A DNA stretch of 64,000 nucleotides, taken from contig CALUUZ010000003.1 of the NCBI GenBank assembly GCA_944324075.1, forward strand, positions 124,001-188,000, given 5' to 3'. The notes beneath the pieces were generated by a model. The model was not told the origin of the DNA. It was given only the letters and a program-made list of their open reading frames with translations, and made no database searches. The DNA is from Candidatus Mailhella excrementigallinarum (GTDB lineage Bacteria; Desulfobacterota; Desulfovibrionia; Desulfovibrionales; Desulfovibrionaceae). How positions within the stretch are numbered: position 1 is the first letter of the stretch; each line of letters starts with the position of its first letter. Shown piece by piece: positions 46,011-54,176 of the stretch. The translations under genes were made by a program, and so were the position numbers.

Positions 46011-48512
46011 TCAGACCGACTGCTGTTCCGTGCGGTCGATGAGGTCGTTCTGGAGGTCGGTGTTCAGATCCACGAAGTAGGCGCTGTATCCGGCGATGCG
46101 CACCACCAGGTTGCGGTACTTGTGCGGGTCCTTCTGCGCCGCGATCATGGTTTCGCGGTTGATGACGTTGATCTGCAGATGCCACACGCGCAGGTCGATG
46201 AAGCTGCGGAACAGATCCACCAGCTTCTGCGTGCCCTCGTCGCCCTCCACCGTCTTGGGAGCTATCTTCATGTTCAGCAGGCGGCAGGCGCGGTTGGGCG
46301 CATTCCAGTTTGTGCTCTTGTACTGGGAAAGCAGCACGGCAGTGGGACCGCTCATGTCGGAGCCGTGCGAGGGCGAACTGCCGTCGGACAACGGGGTCCA
46401 CGCCTTGCGGCCGTTGGGCATGGCGCTCACGAACTTGCCGTGGGGCACGTTGGCCGTCACGGACGTGGTGCGGATTTCAATGGGCTGCACGCCGTAGTTT
46501 TTGGCATAGTGCGCGGTGAAGTCCAGCGCGCTCTTTTCCACCTGCTTGTACAGGTTGTCCGCGTAGTCGTCGCCGTTGCCGAAGCGCGGCGCGCGCTGGA
46601 GCATGGCCTGCAGGGCTTCCTTGCCCTCGAAGTCGCAGTCCAGAGCTTCCAGCAGCTCCTGCATGGTGAGGGAGCCTTCCTCAAACACCAGCTTCTTGAT
46701 GACGGAAAGCGAGTCCACCAGCGTCCCGAATCCGATAGCGTCGAAGAAGGCCAGATCCAGCGCGCCTTCGGGGGCCTGATCGCTGTTCAGGTCGACGCAG
46801 GATTCCACGCACAGGTTGTGCAGGCCGGAGGCCAGCGGGCTGGCGAAGTACTTGGCGCGGGTATGATGGATGGTGTCCTGCAGCACAAAGGCCGTGGTGA
46901 TCAGATTGTTCTGCTGGGCCACATAGGCATCCCAGAATTCTTCCCAGGTCTTGAAGGAGCAGGGATCGCCGCTTTCAAAGGTGAACACCCCGTCGCCGAA
47001 CTTCTTCAGACGGCCGTTGCGCAGCGTGAGTTCGAGAGCGGCGCAGAGGTTCACCTGCGTGCCGGGGCTCATGTAGCTTTCGCGGTTGATCAGACGGGTT
47101 TCGTTGCAGCCGCTCACCACATAGTCGTACACTTCGCTGACCGGAGCGCCCTTGGCCAGCATGCGGGGAATAAGTTCCTCGTCGTTGACCAGCTTGGGAT
47201 AGCCCTGCCCCTGCTTGATGGTTTCCGCGATATCCCAGAGGTACCGCTTGGGCGAACGGGTATGCACGCGCACGGCCAGGTCGGGATAATGGGTAGGAAA
47301 CTCGCGCTTGGAGCGCAGCAGCAGATAGGTCAGTTCGTTGGTGGCGTCCTGACCGTCGGGAGTCTGCCCGCCGATGGTCACGGCTTCCCAGTGGGCGAAA
47401 CCGGCCTGGGTGTCCATGACCCCGGGAGAAAGAGGCAGCTCGATGAACTGCGCCATCTGGCACCACATGCAGCCGAGAATTTCCAGGGCCTTCTTTTCCG
47501 TCAGCACGCCGGACTCCATGTCCTTGCGGTAGTAGGAAATGAGCTGCTGATCCATGCGGCCGTTGGAAATAATGCAGCCGGTGCGCTGTTCCAGGCGGGA
47601 GAACGCCTGCGCGAACCAGTGGGCCTGCACGGCCTCATGGAAGGTGCGAGCAGGATTCTCCGGCACCCATTCGCAGCGTTCCGCAATTTCCAGAAGTTCC
47701 TGACGGCGCGCGGGGTCCTTTTCCACGGCGGCCTTTTCCCTGGCCAGCTCGGCATGGCGGCGCGCCCAGACCACCACGGCGTCGCAGGTGAGCATCACCG
47801 CTTCCAGGAAGGGAATGCGGTTCACGATATTGTACGGATCCTTCTGATCCAGAGCCTCAAGACGACGCCTGGCATTTTCCTTCACTCCCTTGAAACCGAG
47901 CTTCAGCACCTTGTCGAAGTCCAGAACCCACTGGAGACTGGAACGCAGGGAGGAGGATTCCGCCACCACATAGCGGGGCTGAAGCCCTTCCTTGTCGCCG
48001 TAAGCCATGCGCTTGCAGCGTTCGGGCATCCTCTTGAACAGCTCGTGATGGTAGGTCTTGCCGTTCCAGTATGCGCCGATCTCGTTGACGATGACGTCGA
48101 TGTCCTCATCCATGACGCGGATGGGGGGATTCTCGCGGGTGGCGAAATCGTCCAGAACGCTCTTGTAGAAATCCCCGTCCAGTTCGGGATACAGAATGCC
48201 GTAGCGGCAGTTGTCCCGGCCGAGACGTCCCACAATGAGCTGGGTATCCTCAATATAGACAGGCATTTTCTGCGCGACATTCATCAGCGCCTTCGCCCAG
48301 CGGAGTGTCAGATGCTGTCCCTCGGTTTCCCGCATGGACTCGGTGAAATACCTGGCGCGCTCCACGTCGATGACGGGAGGAGTGCAGTCAAACGATTCAA
48401 GCATGTCGATGACGCGGGGCTGCTCGGCACGGAACGGACTGGGCTTGCCCTTCGCGGCGTCCTCAATCCATTGCTCCTGCGGAGTACAGCAACAACAACC
48501 CATATCGAGCAT
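46011..48512 (-). CDS. Glycyl radical enzyme, sulfonate C-S lyase-like, module 2
   Basis: 833 residues from the ATG at 48512 with GAGGAG upstream; the longer frame is rejected. Active-site C469 in VSGCNETR, E471, glycyl radical G808 in VRIAGYSAYF. R190, Q194 and W375 correspond by a one-residue offset to the R189, Q193 and W374 I recall for isethionate sulfite-lyase; the Arg of EIRTTSVTAN matches R678, and the F682 position is again Val. The residue after the active-site Cys is Asn here and Ala in module 1, hinting at different substrates. First gene of the operon with the amidohydrolase-like, MATE and activase genes. Confidence 0.85.
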   Translation of the reverse strand: MLDMGCCCCTPQEQWIEDAAKGKPSPFRAEQPRVIDMLESFDCTPPVIDVERARYFTESMRETEGQHLTLRWAKALMNVAQKMPVYIEDTQLIVGRLGRDNCRYGILYPELDGDFYKSVLDDFATRENPPIRVMDEDIDVIVNEIGAYWNGKTYHHELFKRMPERCKRMAYGDKEGLQPRYVVAESSSLRSSLQWVLDFDKVLKLGFKGVKENARRRLEALDQKDPYNIVNRIPFLEAVMLTCDAVVVWARRHAELAREKAAVEKDPARRQELLEIAERCEWVPENPARTFHEAVQAHWFAQAFSRLEQRTGCIISNGRMDQQLISYYRKDMESGVLTEKKALEILGCMWCQMAQFIELPLSPGVMDTQAGFAHWEAVTIGGQTPDGQDATNELTYLLLRSKREFPTHYPDLAVRVHTRSPKRYLWDIAETIKQGQGYPKLVNDEELIPRMLAKGAPVSEVYDYVVSGCNETRLINRESYMSPGTQVNLCAALELTLRNGRLKKFGDGVFTFESGDPCSFKTWEEFWDAYVAQQNNLITTAFVLQDTIHHTRAKYFASPLASGLHNLCVESCVDLNSDQAPEGALDLAFFDAIGFGTLVDSLSVIKKLVFEEGSLTMQELLEALDCDFEGKEALQAMLQRAPRFGNGDDYADNLYKQVEKSALDFTAHYAKNYGVQPIEIRTTSVTANVPHGKFVSAMPNGRKAWTPLSDGSSPSHGSDMSGPTAVLLSQYKSTNWNAPNRACRLLNMKIAPKTVEGDEGTQKLVDLFRSFIDLRVWHLQINVINRETMIAAQKDPHKYRNLVVRIAGYSAYFVDLNTDLQNDLIDRTEQQSV

Positions 48513-48649
48513 AACAGAACTCCTCGAAAAAAAAGGTTCACATTGCCCTTTCTCTTTCATAAACTGTGCCATCCCCCGGCATATTGCGGCAACAAGGTGT
48601 GATTGCTCGACTTTTCTGATAATTTCCGCCATATGCAAGATGCGGAGAA

Positions 48650-48689
48650 ATGTTCTTTATCAGTACATGTATGTCCTGATAAAGAACAT
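48650..48689. promoter_or_regulatory. Inverted repeat upstream of glycyl radical enzyme 2
   Basis: ATGTTCTTTATCAG and its exact complement (14-bp arms, 12-base spacer) 138-177 bases upstream of the start at 48512. Between them a minus-strand TGGCACAGTTTATGA (about 48556-48570) resembles a -24 box but the -12 GC is missing, so the promoter itself is uncertain. I see no gene in 48513-48843. Confidence 0.5.
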
Positions 48690-48843
48690 ACGCGCTTTTA
48701 ATCTCACGCTTTCGGGACAAGCCCCGCGCCCGGGCGGAACACGTCTGCAGGATGCTTGCCATTGCCTGTTCCGGCGGCTACCCTGCCTGTCATTCACCCT
48801 GACGACGTGCCCCGCCGACGCGGGGCCTTTCCGGAGGCGACCT

Positions 48844-49959
48844 ATGCGCACCTTCCTTTTTCTCCCGCCCCTTCCGCGCATGAGCGGAGGGCTGGCCGTA
48901 CTCGTGAACATGGGCGCGGAACTGGCCGAAGCGGGCCATGCCGTCTTTTTCGTTCTGCGCGAAAGGCCGGAGAATATACCATGGCGTTCCGCCCTGCCTG
49001 CCTCCGTGCCGCTTCTGATCTGGCGGGGGAACGAACTTGAGCACACCGTTCCGGACAGACGCCCTCCCGCCCTGCGGCCGGAGGACATCTGGCTTCTGCC
49101 CGAAGGCTGGCCGCTTGCCCTGCTTCCCGGCCTGCGGGCAGGGGCGAGAGTGGTGCTGTATGTGCAGAACTGGGCCTATCTGCTCGCGGAACTGCCCGAC
49201 GGACTGAAACTGCCCGCCCTGCCCGTCCGCTATCTTGCCGTATCCCGCCCTGTGGCATGGCATGTGCGGGACATGACGGGCAAAACGGCGGAACTCCTGC
49301 GCCCCGGCATCGACCGCGCGTTCTTCCGCCCGTCGGGCTCCTCCCCTTCCGAAGCGGAAAACGAAGATGAAGCGGAGCTTCCCCGCATCGCCTGGATGCC
49401 GCGCAAGAACAGCGCGATGGCCCGGCAGATCCGCGCCATCACCGACGCGCGCATCATCCGCCGGGGCGGAACCCCTCCCCAGTGGCTGGAAATACGAGAC
49501 AGGTCACGCGAGGAAGTGGCCGCCCTTCTGCGCAGCGCGGATATCTTTCTTGCCACGGGTTTTCCCGAAGGATGCCCCCTTCCCCCGCTGGAAGCCATGG
49601 CTTCGGGCTGCGTGGTGACAGGGTTCAGCGGTTTCGGGGGATGGGACTACATGCGCTCGCCGGTGGAGCTGCACGCAGGCAGGGCACGGGGCGACACTCC
49701 GGCATGGCTGCCCCAGCCGCTGCGCAGCGAACTGCGCGGCGACGAGCGCCCGGGAAACGGCCTGTGGGCGGCGGACGGCGATGTCATCGGCGCATCCTTC
49801 GCGCTTGATAAAACCCTTGCGCTGTGGGAAGAACAGGGCGACGGGTGGGACGCCCTGCTCGGCGGCGCGGCGGACACCGCCGCTCTGTATGACCTTTCCG
49901 CACACCGCGCCGCGCTCCTTGCTCTGTGGGCACGGGCGGCTGGCTCCGACTGTTTCTGA
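48844..49959 (+). CDS. Glycosyltransferase, GT-B fold
   Basis: 371 residues from the ATG at 48844, preceded by GGAGG; the frame upstream is shadow sequence. The N-terminal Rossmann region is rich in MSGGLAVLVNMGAELAEAGHAVFFVLRE, and the C-terminal half has EVAALLRSADIFLATGFPEGCPLPPLEAMASGCVVTGFSGFGG, the nucleotide-sugar binding E-x7-E type segment of family 4 and related transferases. Probably acts on cell-surface polysaccharide or LPS. No neighbouring sugar genes, so acceptor and donor are unknown. Confidence 0.75.
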   Translation: MRTFLFLPPLPRMSGGLAVLVNMGAELAEAGHAVFFVLRERPENIPWRSALPASVPLLIWRGNELEHTVPDRRPPALRPEDIWLLPEGWPLALLPGLRAGARVVLYVQNWAYLLAELPDGLKLPALPVRYLAVSRPVAWHVRDMTGKTAELLRPGIDRAFFRPSGSSPSEAENEDEAELPRIAWMPRKNSAMARQIRAITDARIIRRGGTPPQWLEIRDRSREEVAALLRSADIFLATGFPEGCPLPPLEAMASGCVVTGFSGFGGWDYMRSPVELHAGRARGDTPAWLPQPLRSELRGDERPGNGLWAADGDVIGASFALDKTLALWEEQGDGWDALLGGAADTAALYDLSAHRAALLALWARAAGSDCF

Positions 49960-50224
49960 AGCATATCCGCGCAGCCTGGCGAAGCCGGAAGAGAGAGGCC
50001 GCAATTCTGCCCGGCCCCGGACATTTCATCAAGAATTTCCTTATGTTTTGAAACCTCCACCCCTTCAGGGGGAAAAGCTCTGTTGACAAAAGGGCAAAGC
50101 CGGTGAAATTCTTTGCCTTCCCCCCTCCCGTCAGGGAGGAGCAATCCGCACGCCCCCTGTCCGTCGGCCGCTTCAGTCCGTCGGCGGATGAGGCGACTGT
50201 GGACTGAAACATAGCGGAGTACAC

Positions 50225-51091
50225 ATGTCATCAGCAAAACATGCAAAGGAACGCGCAAGGGAGGCCGGGAAGGAACGCCCTCTGCCGGAAAGCCTTTCCC
50301 TGCCCCGCGTCGGGGCCGACAGCCATGCCCATCTTGACTCCGACCAGCTGTGGCCGGAGTTCGAGTCCGTACTGGAAAGAGCCGCCCGCGCCGGGCTTTC
50401 CCATATCGGGCAGGTTTTTCTCCGTCATTCGGCGTATCTCGACAGGCGGGAACTCATGGGAAAGCCCCGCCCCGGCCTGCCGGAGCTTTTTTTTCTGCTC
50501 GGCATCCACCCCTGCGACGGCCTGACCGTCACTGAGGAGGAATGGCCTGCCATTGAAGAAGATTTCCGGCACGACGACCGCCTGCGCGCGGTGGGGGAAA
50601 TCGGCCTCGATTTCTACTGGAAGGAGTGCCCCCGCGACGTGCAGGAAAGGATTTTCCGCCTTCAACTGCGTATCGCGGCGCGGCTGGATCGCCCCGTGGT
50701 CATACATTCCCGCGACGCCTTTGCCGATACGCTGCGGGTGCTGGACGACGAGGGTTTCGCCGGGCGGCCGCTGCTCTGGCACTGCTTCGGCGGAGACGAG
50801 GACGCCGCCAGGGCGCTTCTGAACCGCGGCTGGCACATTTCCCTGCCCGGCCCCGTGACCTATCCCGCCAACAGCGCGCTGCGCGACGCGGTACGTATCA
50901 TCCCCGGCGATCGACTGCTGGTGGAAACCGACTGTCCCTATCTCGCTCCTGTACCCTGGCGGGGCAGGCGAAACGAACCCGCCCTCTGCGCCTTTACCGC
51001 CGCGGCGGTGGCCGAAGTCCGGGGCGAGGCCGCGGACGAGCTGTGGGCAAGGTGCGGAGACAACGCCCGGCGCTTTTTCGGAATCGCCTGA
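50225..51091 (+). CDS. TatD-family metal-dependent hydrolase/DNase
   Basis: 288 residues; GGAG 6 bases before the ATG. The first ~25 residues are a charged extension. Metal ligands of the family are all visible: ADSHAHLDS, GEIGLDFYW, VVIHSRDAF, WHCFGGDEDAA and ETDCPYLAPVPWRG. TatD proteins are Mg/Zn nucleases with 3'-5' exonuclease activity, associated with DNA repair and cell death; some act on D-aminoacylated RNA. Stands alone. A TTGACA at about 50092 could be a -35 element, but the -10 is poor. Confidence 0.88.
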   Translation: MSSAKHAKERAREAGKERPLPESLSLPRVGADSHAHLDSDQLWPEFESVLERAARAGLSHIGQVFLRHSAYLDRRELMGKPRPGLPELFFLLGIHPCDGLTVTEEEWPAIEEDFRHDDRLRAVGEIGLDFYWKECPRDVQERIFRLQLRIAARLDRPVVIHSRDAFADTLRVLDDEGFAGRPLLWHCFGGDEDAARALLNRGWHISLPGPVTYPANSALRDAVRIIPGDRLLVETDCPYLAPVPWRGRRNEPALCAFTAAAVAEVRGEAADELWARCGDNARRFFGIA

Positions 51092-51290
51092 CCGCCGTTC
51101 GCCGGCTTTCCCTGCGGGGAACGGAAAACCGGATAGTCCGGCCGGAAATATTTTCTCTTATCTGTCCCTATAGATTTGCCGGCTTTTTCCGAAAGGAAAA
51201 ATATGGATATATGAACGCAACCGCTCCGACGCCGGAGCGTGTCCGGTTTCGGGGCTGACGCTCCAGTCCGGTCAACTCACGGAGGTTTTT

Positions 51291-51479
51291 ATGACTCTTG
51301 GCGGAACCAGTCTGATGGCCCCGGCCCAGGCGGCCATGGGGGCGCTGCAAAGCGCTCTGGATACTCAGGCCAGTCTTGTGGGCCAGTTGCTCAACGGCGG
51401 AGCCCTGAATACGGAGGGCATGATAAATGCCGCACTGGCGGAAGCCGGAAAAGGCACAAAGCTGAATCTGACGGTCTAG
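51291..51479 (+). CDS. Small YjfB-like putative motility protein
   Basis: 62 residues; GGAGG before the ATG at 51291. The sequence pattern (LMAPAQAAMGALQSALDTQASLVGQLLNG) is a single amphipathic helix followed by a short tail, resembling YjfB family proteins, which are short and often encoded near flagellar or chemotaxis genes. The match is by pattern only. The TAG stop is the first three bases of a repeat copy. Confidence 0.55.
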   Translation: MTLGGTSLMAPAQAAMGALQSALDTQASLVGQLLNGGALNTEGMINAALAEAGKGTKLNLTV

Positions 51480-51661
51480 AGCGTTTTGCTGTTGAAAACA
51501 GCTGCCAGCAAGGCCCCCATGCTCTGACCCGCAGGGTTCACACCCGAAGCCGGAGCTATATGCCGCAAGAGAATTGCAGCGACACCGGAGGAGGGACGGC
51601 GCGGCGGAGTCCCGCATCGCCCCGCCCGACTCCGGGAGCATTTTCAAACCGAAAATGCTCC
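51477..51661 (+). repeat. Dispersed intergenic palindromic repeat, copy 9 (forward)
   Basis: TAGAGCGTTTTGCTGTTGAA start, AGCTGCCAGC, CCCGCAGGGTTCACACCC, GCCGCAAGAGAATTGCAGCG, GGCGCGGCGGAGTCCCGC, and a right-end hairpin GAGCATTTTC-N5-GAAAATGCTC. It supplies the stop codon of the YjfB-like gene. Confidence 0.85.
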
Positions 51662-51853
51662 AGTACCGTATAAGAGTGGATGCATCGCATTCAATGACAA
51701 GAGCGCTTCGTCGAAAACGCGGTTTCGGCTTGTTCACGATGGTAATCCGTTACGCGGAACCATGATCTGTTTCTTCCGCGGCACAACTGTCCCGAGGAAA
51801 TGCAGCCTGCGCCGGGCGGAGCATGATGTTCCGCCCGGCGATTATTTTTTTAA

Positions 51854-52162
51854 GGCTCTGTCATGGAACCGTGTTGACGGCGTTGCGCGGGGTACATCGT
51901 TTTACTTCGGCACAGGCGACAATATTCATTGCCACAAAGCAGCCCGTTTCCACACGGGCGAAAGACAGCATGTATCCACGGCTGGCTCGCTTGATCCTTT
52001 GTGCGGCGAAGCCGCACAAAGGATCCGCTCCGCGAGATATTGCTTCCGCTCCTCGCCCCCTCCATGCCGCATTGCCATGCGGCGGGAAGTGTCGTTCCAT
52101 AGCTTGCCGCGTTCGCGCCTCCGGCGGTCAATGATATGTTCAGCACTATTCCATGACAGAGC
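51854..52162. mobile_element. MITE-like element with terminal inverted repeats and flanking TTTTTTAA
   Basis: 309 bases bounded by GGCTCTGTCATGGAA and TTCCATGACAGAGC (14 identical positions) and flanked on both sides by TTTTTTAA (51846-51853, 52163-52170), which looks like a target duplication. It contains a perfect 15-bp hairpin GATCCTTTGTGCGGC-N3-complement (51993-52025). No transposase frame; open frames inside are short and unlike known proteins. It occupies the gap before the diguanylate cyclase. Confidence 0.7.
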
Positions 52163-52221
52163 TTTTTTAATTATAATGAAGTATTCATGTTCCAGCCATA
52201 AAAGCATATGCTCTTTCCCCT

Positions 52222-53610
52222 ATGAAATCCCGCAAGACTGCACCTGTGTTCATGCGTAACTCACCGCTCTATGTCCCCATGCTGGCCATTCTCACGGCAG
52301 TGGAACTGGTGCTGGCCTTTTCCGCCTTCGGCTACATCATTGTTCCGCCTGTTTCCCTGACGTTCATGACCCTTCCGGTTCTCGTGGGCGCGATGCTGTT
52401 CGGCCCTGCGGAGGGTCTGTTCCTCGGCTGCGTGTTCGGGCTGACAAGCCTGTGGAAGGCATCGGTAACGGCCACAGCCCATGCTGATCAGATATTTTCG
52501 CCGCTTATCAGCGGTTCGCCCGTATCCAGCCTTCTGCTCAGCGTGGGAACGCGGATGCTCTTCGGCTTTCTGGCAGGCTGCCTTTTCCTTGCCGTCAGAA
52601 AAATGCGCTGGAAGAAAACGGGAATCGTGCTTGCGGCCTGCCTGGCGGACTTTCTTCACTCCATGCTGGTGCTGCATGCCATGCAGTTCCTGTTTCCCGA
52701 TGTGGGTTTTACCCTTGAATCCGGCTTTTCCAGACAACTTTCCCTGAGCAGACAGATGAGCAGACTTGTTGTGGGACTCCTTGTTCTGGCCGTCTATCTG
52801 GCCGCCGGGTCCAGGGCTGCGCGCGGCCTTGGCGACGAACTGGGCAGAGCGGAAAGGATAGCCGCGCATCCCCATGCCCTGCTGGGCCTTGGAAGCCTCA
52901 TCTCCCTGATGTTCCTGCTGGCGATAGGGCTGCTGCATCATTTTTACGGCCGGACGGAAATCCTGCTGCGACAGAACGGCGTTGTCATTTCCCCGGAAAC
53001 CCTGAGCCGCTTCTGGCAGCTCGGAACGCAGTTTCTGGTGGCTCTTGTCGCCCTTTTCCTGATCGTTGGCACAGTGCTGATGCTGCTCGAAAAGTATTTG
53101 CTGGAGATGGCTCAGCAGGCCAAGCGCGACATGATGACCGGCCTGTATAACAAGATGACCCTGACGCGCCATGTCGATTCCGCCCTGAGCGGCAGCCGAA
53201 GTTCCGGTTTTCTGCTTCTTCTTGATGTGGACAACTTCAAACGGCTCAACGACACCTATGGGCATCCGGCCGGCGACAGGGTTCTGGTGGCCGTAGCCGG
53301 TATTCTTCAGGACCGTTTCGGCAGATGCGGAATTGTGGGCAGGCTTGGAGGGGATGAGTTTGCCGTCTATGCAGGCGGAATGTCCGCAGCCGATATGCGC
53401 GCGGGGGCGGAATTCGTGTGCCGGAGCTTAACAGAGCTGACACTGGAGGGAGTGGAAGGAGTATCCTGCAGCATCGGCATCGCATTCTGCGCCGGAAAGC
53501 AGGGATTTTCAGACGCATACTCTTCAGCGGATCAGGCGCTGTATCGTGCCAAGGGACTGGGAAAAAACCGCTACGCTTTTGAAGAACGCCCTTTTCCGGT
53601 TGAAGTCTGA
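52222..53610 (+). CDS. Membrane diguanylate cyclase with ECF S-component-like sensor
   Basis: 462 residues. The N-terminal ~180 residues hold five or six membrane helices resembling the S-component of ECF vitamin transporters (PPVSLTFMTLPVLVGAMLFGPAEGLFLGCVFGLTSLWKA); two more helices follow before residue 295. The GGDEF domain starts MMTGLYNKMTLTRHV and has the active-site RLGGDEFAVY; the RxxD inhibitory site expected ahead of it is absent. It would make cyclic di-GMP in response to a ligand sensed in the membrane. No clear ribosome site is seen at 52222; an alternative ATG is at 52252. The gap 51662-51845 ahead of the MITE-like element has no gene. Confidence 0.85.
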   Translation: MKSRKTAPVFMRNSPLYVPMLAILTAVELVLAFSAFGYIIVPPVSLTFMTLPVLVGAMLFGPAEGLFLGCVFGLTSLWKASVTATAHADQIFSPLISGSPVSSLLLSVGTRMLFGFLAGCLFLAVRKMRWKKTGIVLAACLADFLHSMLVLHAMQFLFPDVGFTLESGFSRQLSLSRQMSRLVVGLLVLAVYLAAGSRAARGLGDELGRAERIAAHPHALLGLGSLISLMFLLAIGLLHHFYGRTEILLRQNGVVISPETLSRFWQLGTQFLVALVALFLIVGTVLMLLEKYLLEMAQQAKRDMMTGLYNKMTLTRHVDSALSGSRSSGFLLLLDVDNFKRLNDTYGHPAGDRVLVAVAGILQDRFGRCGIVGRLGGDEFAVYAGGMSAADMRAGAEFVCRSLTELTLEGVEGVSCSIGIAFCAGKQGFSDAYSSADQALYRAKGLGKNRYAFEERPFPVEV

Positions 53611-53905
53611 ATATGCAGTGTTTCCCTGCCTCATTCCCGATTCTGTTTCAAACGGTTATTACATAATAATTCAATAATGTTACACTAAACCCGCACCAAG
53701 TATCATGGTGCAGGGGCAAAGAGCGCCTTCCTGCTTCGGCTCTTGCCCGCATGTGCCCAACACACCGAAATTTCATCTTCCCTTTGCCTCCGGGCGTTTT
53801 TTTGTTACCATCGCATCCGGCACGCTGTACACAGAGACCTGTTACGCGGTCACTCCATGCGCTGACACGGCGCACACTCCCGTAAGGGTAAAGGAGTTGG
53901 CCGCC
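53611..53905 (+). other. Intergenic leader with hairpins, no gene seen
   Basis: AT-rich after the cyclase stop, then a hairpin GGGCAAAGAGC / GCTCTTGCCC (53714-53748, one bulge), a T7 run near 53800, and further small GC stems leading to a good ribosome site (AAAGGAG at about 53890). It may be the leader of a small transcript ending at 54111. Confidence 0.35.
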
Positions 53906-54115
53906 ATGAAACGCATCATCGTCCTGGCGCTGCTGACGTTCCTTTGCTTGGCTCTCCGGGCTTCGTCCCGGATGCAGGTAAAACAACGGCCTCCGTCCGG
54001 CTGGCACCGGGCGGAGGCTAAAACAAAACGGCATCCGCTTAACACGTGGAGCGCGTATAACGCGCCGTGTCCGTCGGGTTGGTGTTGGAGCACCGGCCCG
54101 ACACCTTTTTTATAA
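53906..54115 (+). CDS. Small putative secreted protein, or non-coding transcript
   Basis: 69 residues from the ATG at 53906 with AAAGGAG 9 bases upstream. The N-terminus MKRIIVLALLTFLCLALRASS is a plausible signal sequence; the rest (Trp/Pro/Ser-rich, SGWHRAEAK, CPSGWCWSTGPTPFL) matches nothing I recognise. The frame runs right through the terminator hairpin and its stop is in the T-run, which is unusual for a gene, so this may instead be a regulatory RNA with an accidental frame. Confidence 0.35.
   Translation: MKRIIVLALLTFLCLALRASSRMQVKQRPPSGWHRAEAKTKRHPLNTWSAYNAPCPSGWCWSTGPTPFL
54073..54111 (+). terminator. Rho-independent terminator
   Basis: GTCGGG / CCCGAC outer stem with an inner GGTG/CACC stem, followed by T6 (54106-54111). 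Confidence 0.8.
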
Positions 54116-54176
54116 GCATTCCGGCGGGAGTATGCAAGTCTCGCGTTGCCCCGCGCGAGGAAAGGAAAAATATTAT

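Noticed and set aside
51762..52259. A 165-codon frame across the MITE-like element
   Set aside because: It spans both ends of the mobile element and has no resemblance to any protein or a ribosome site.
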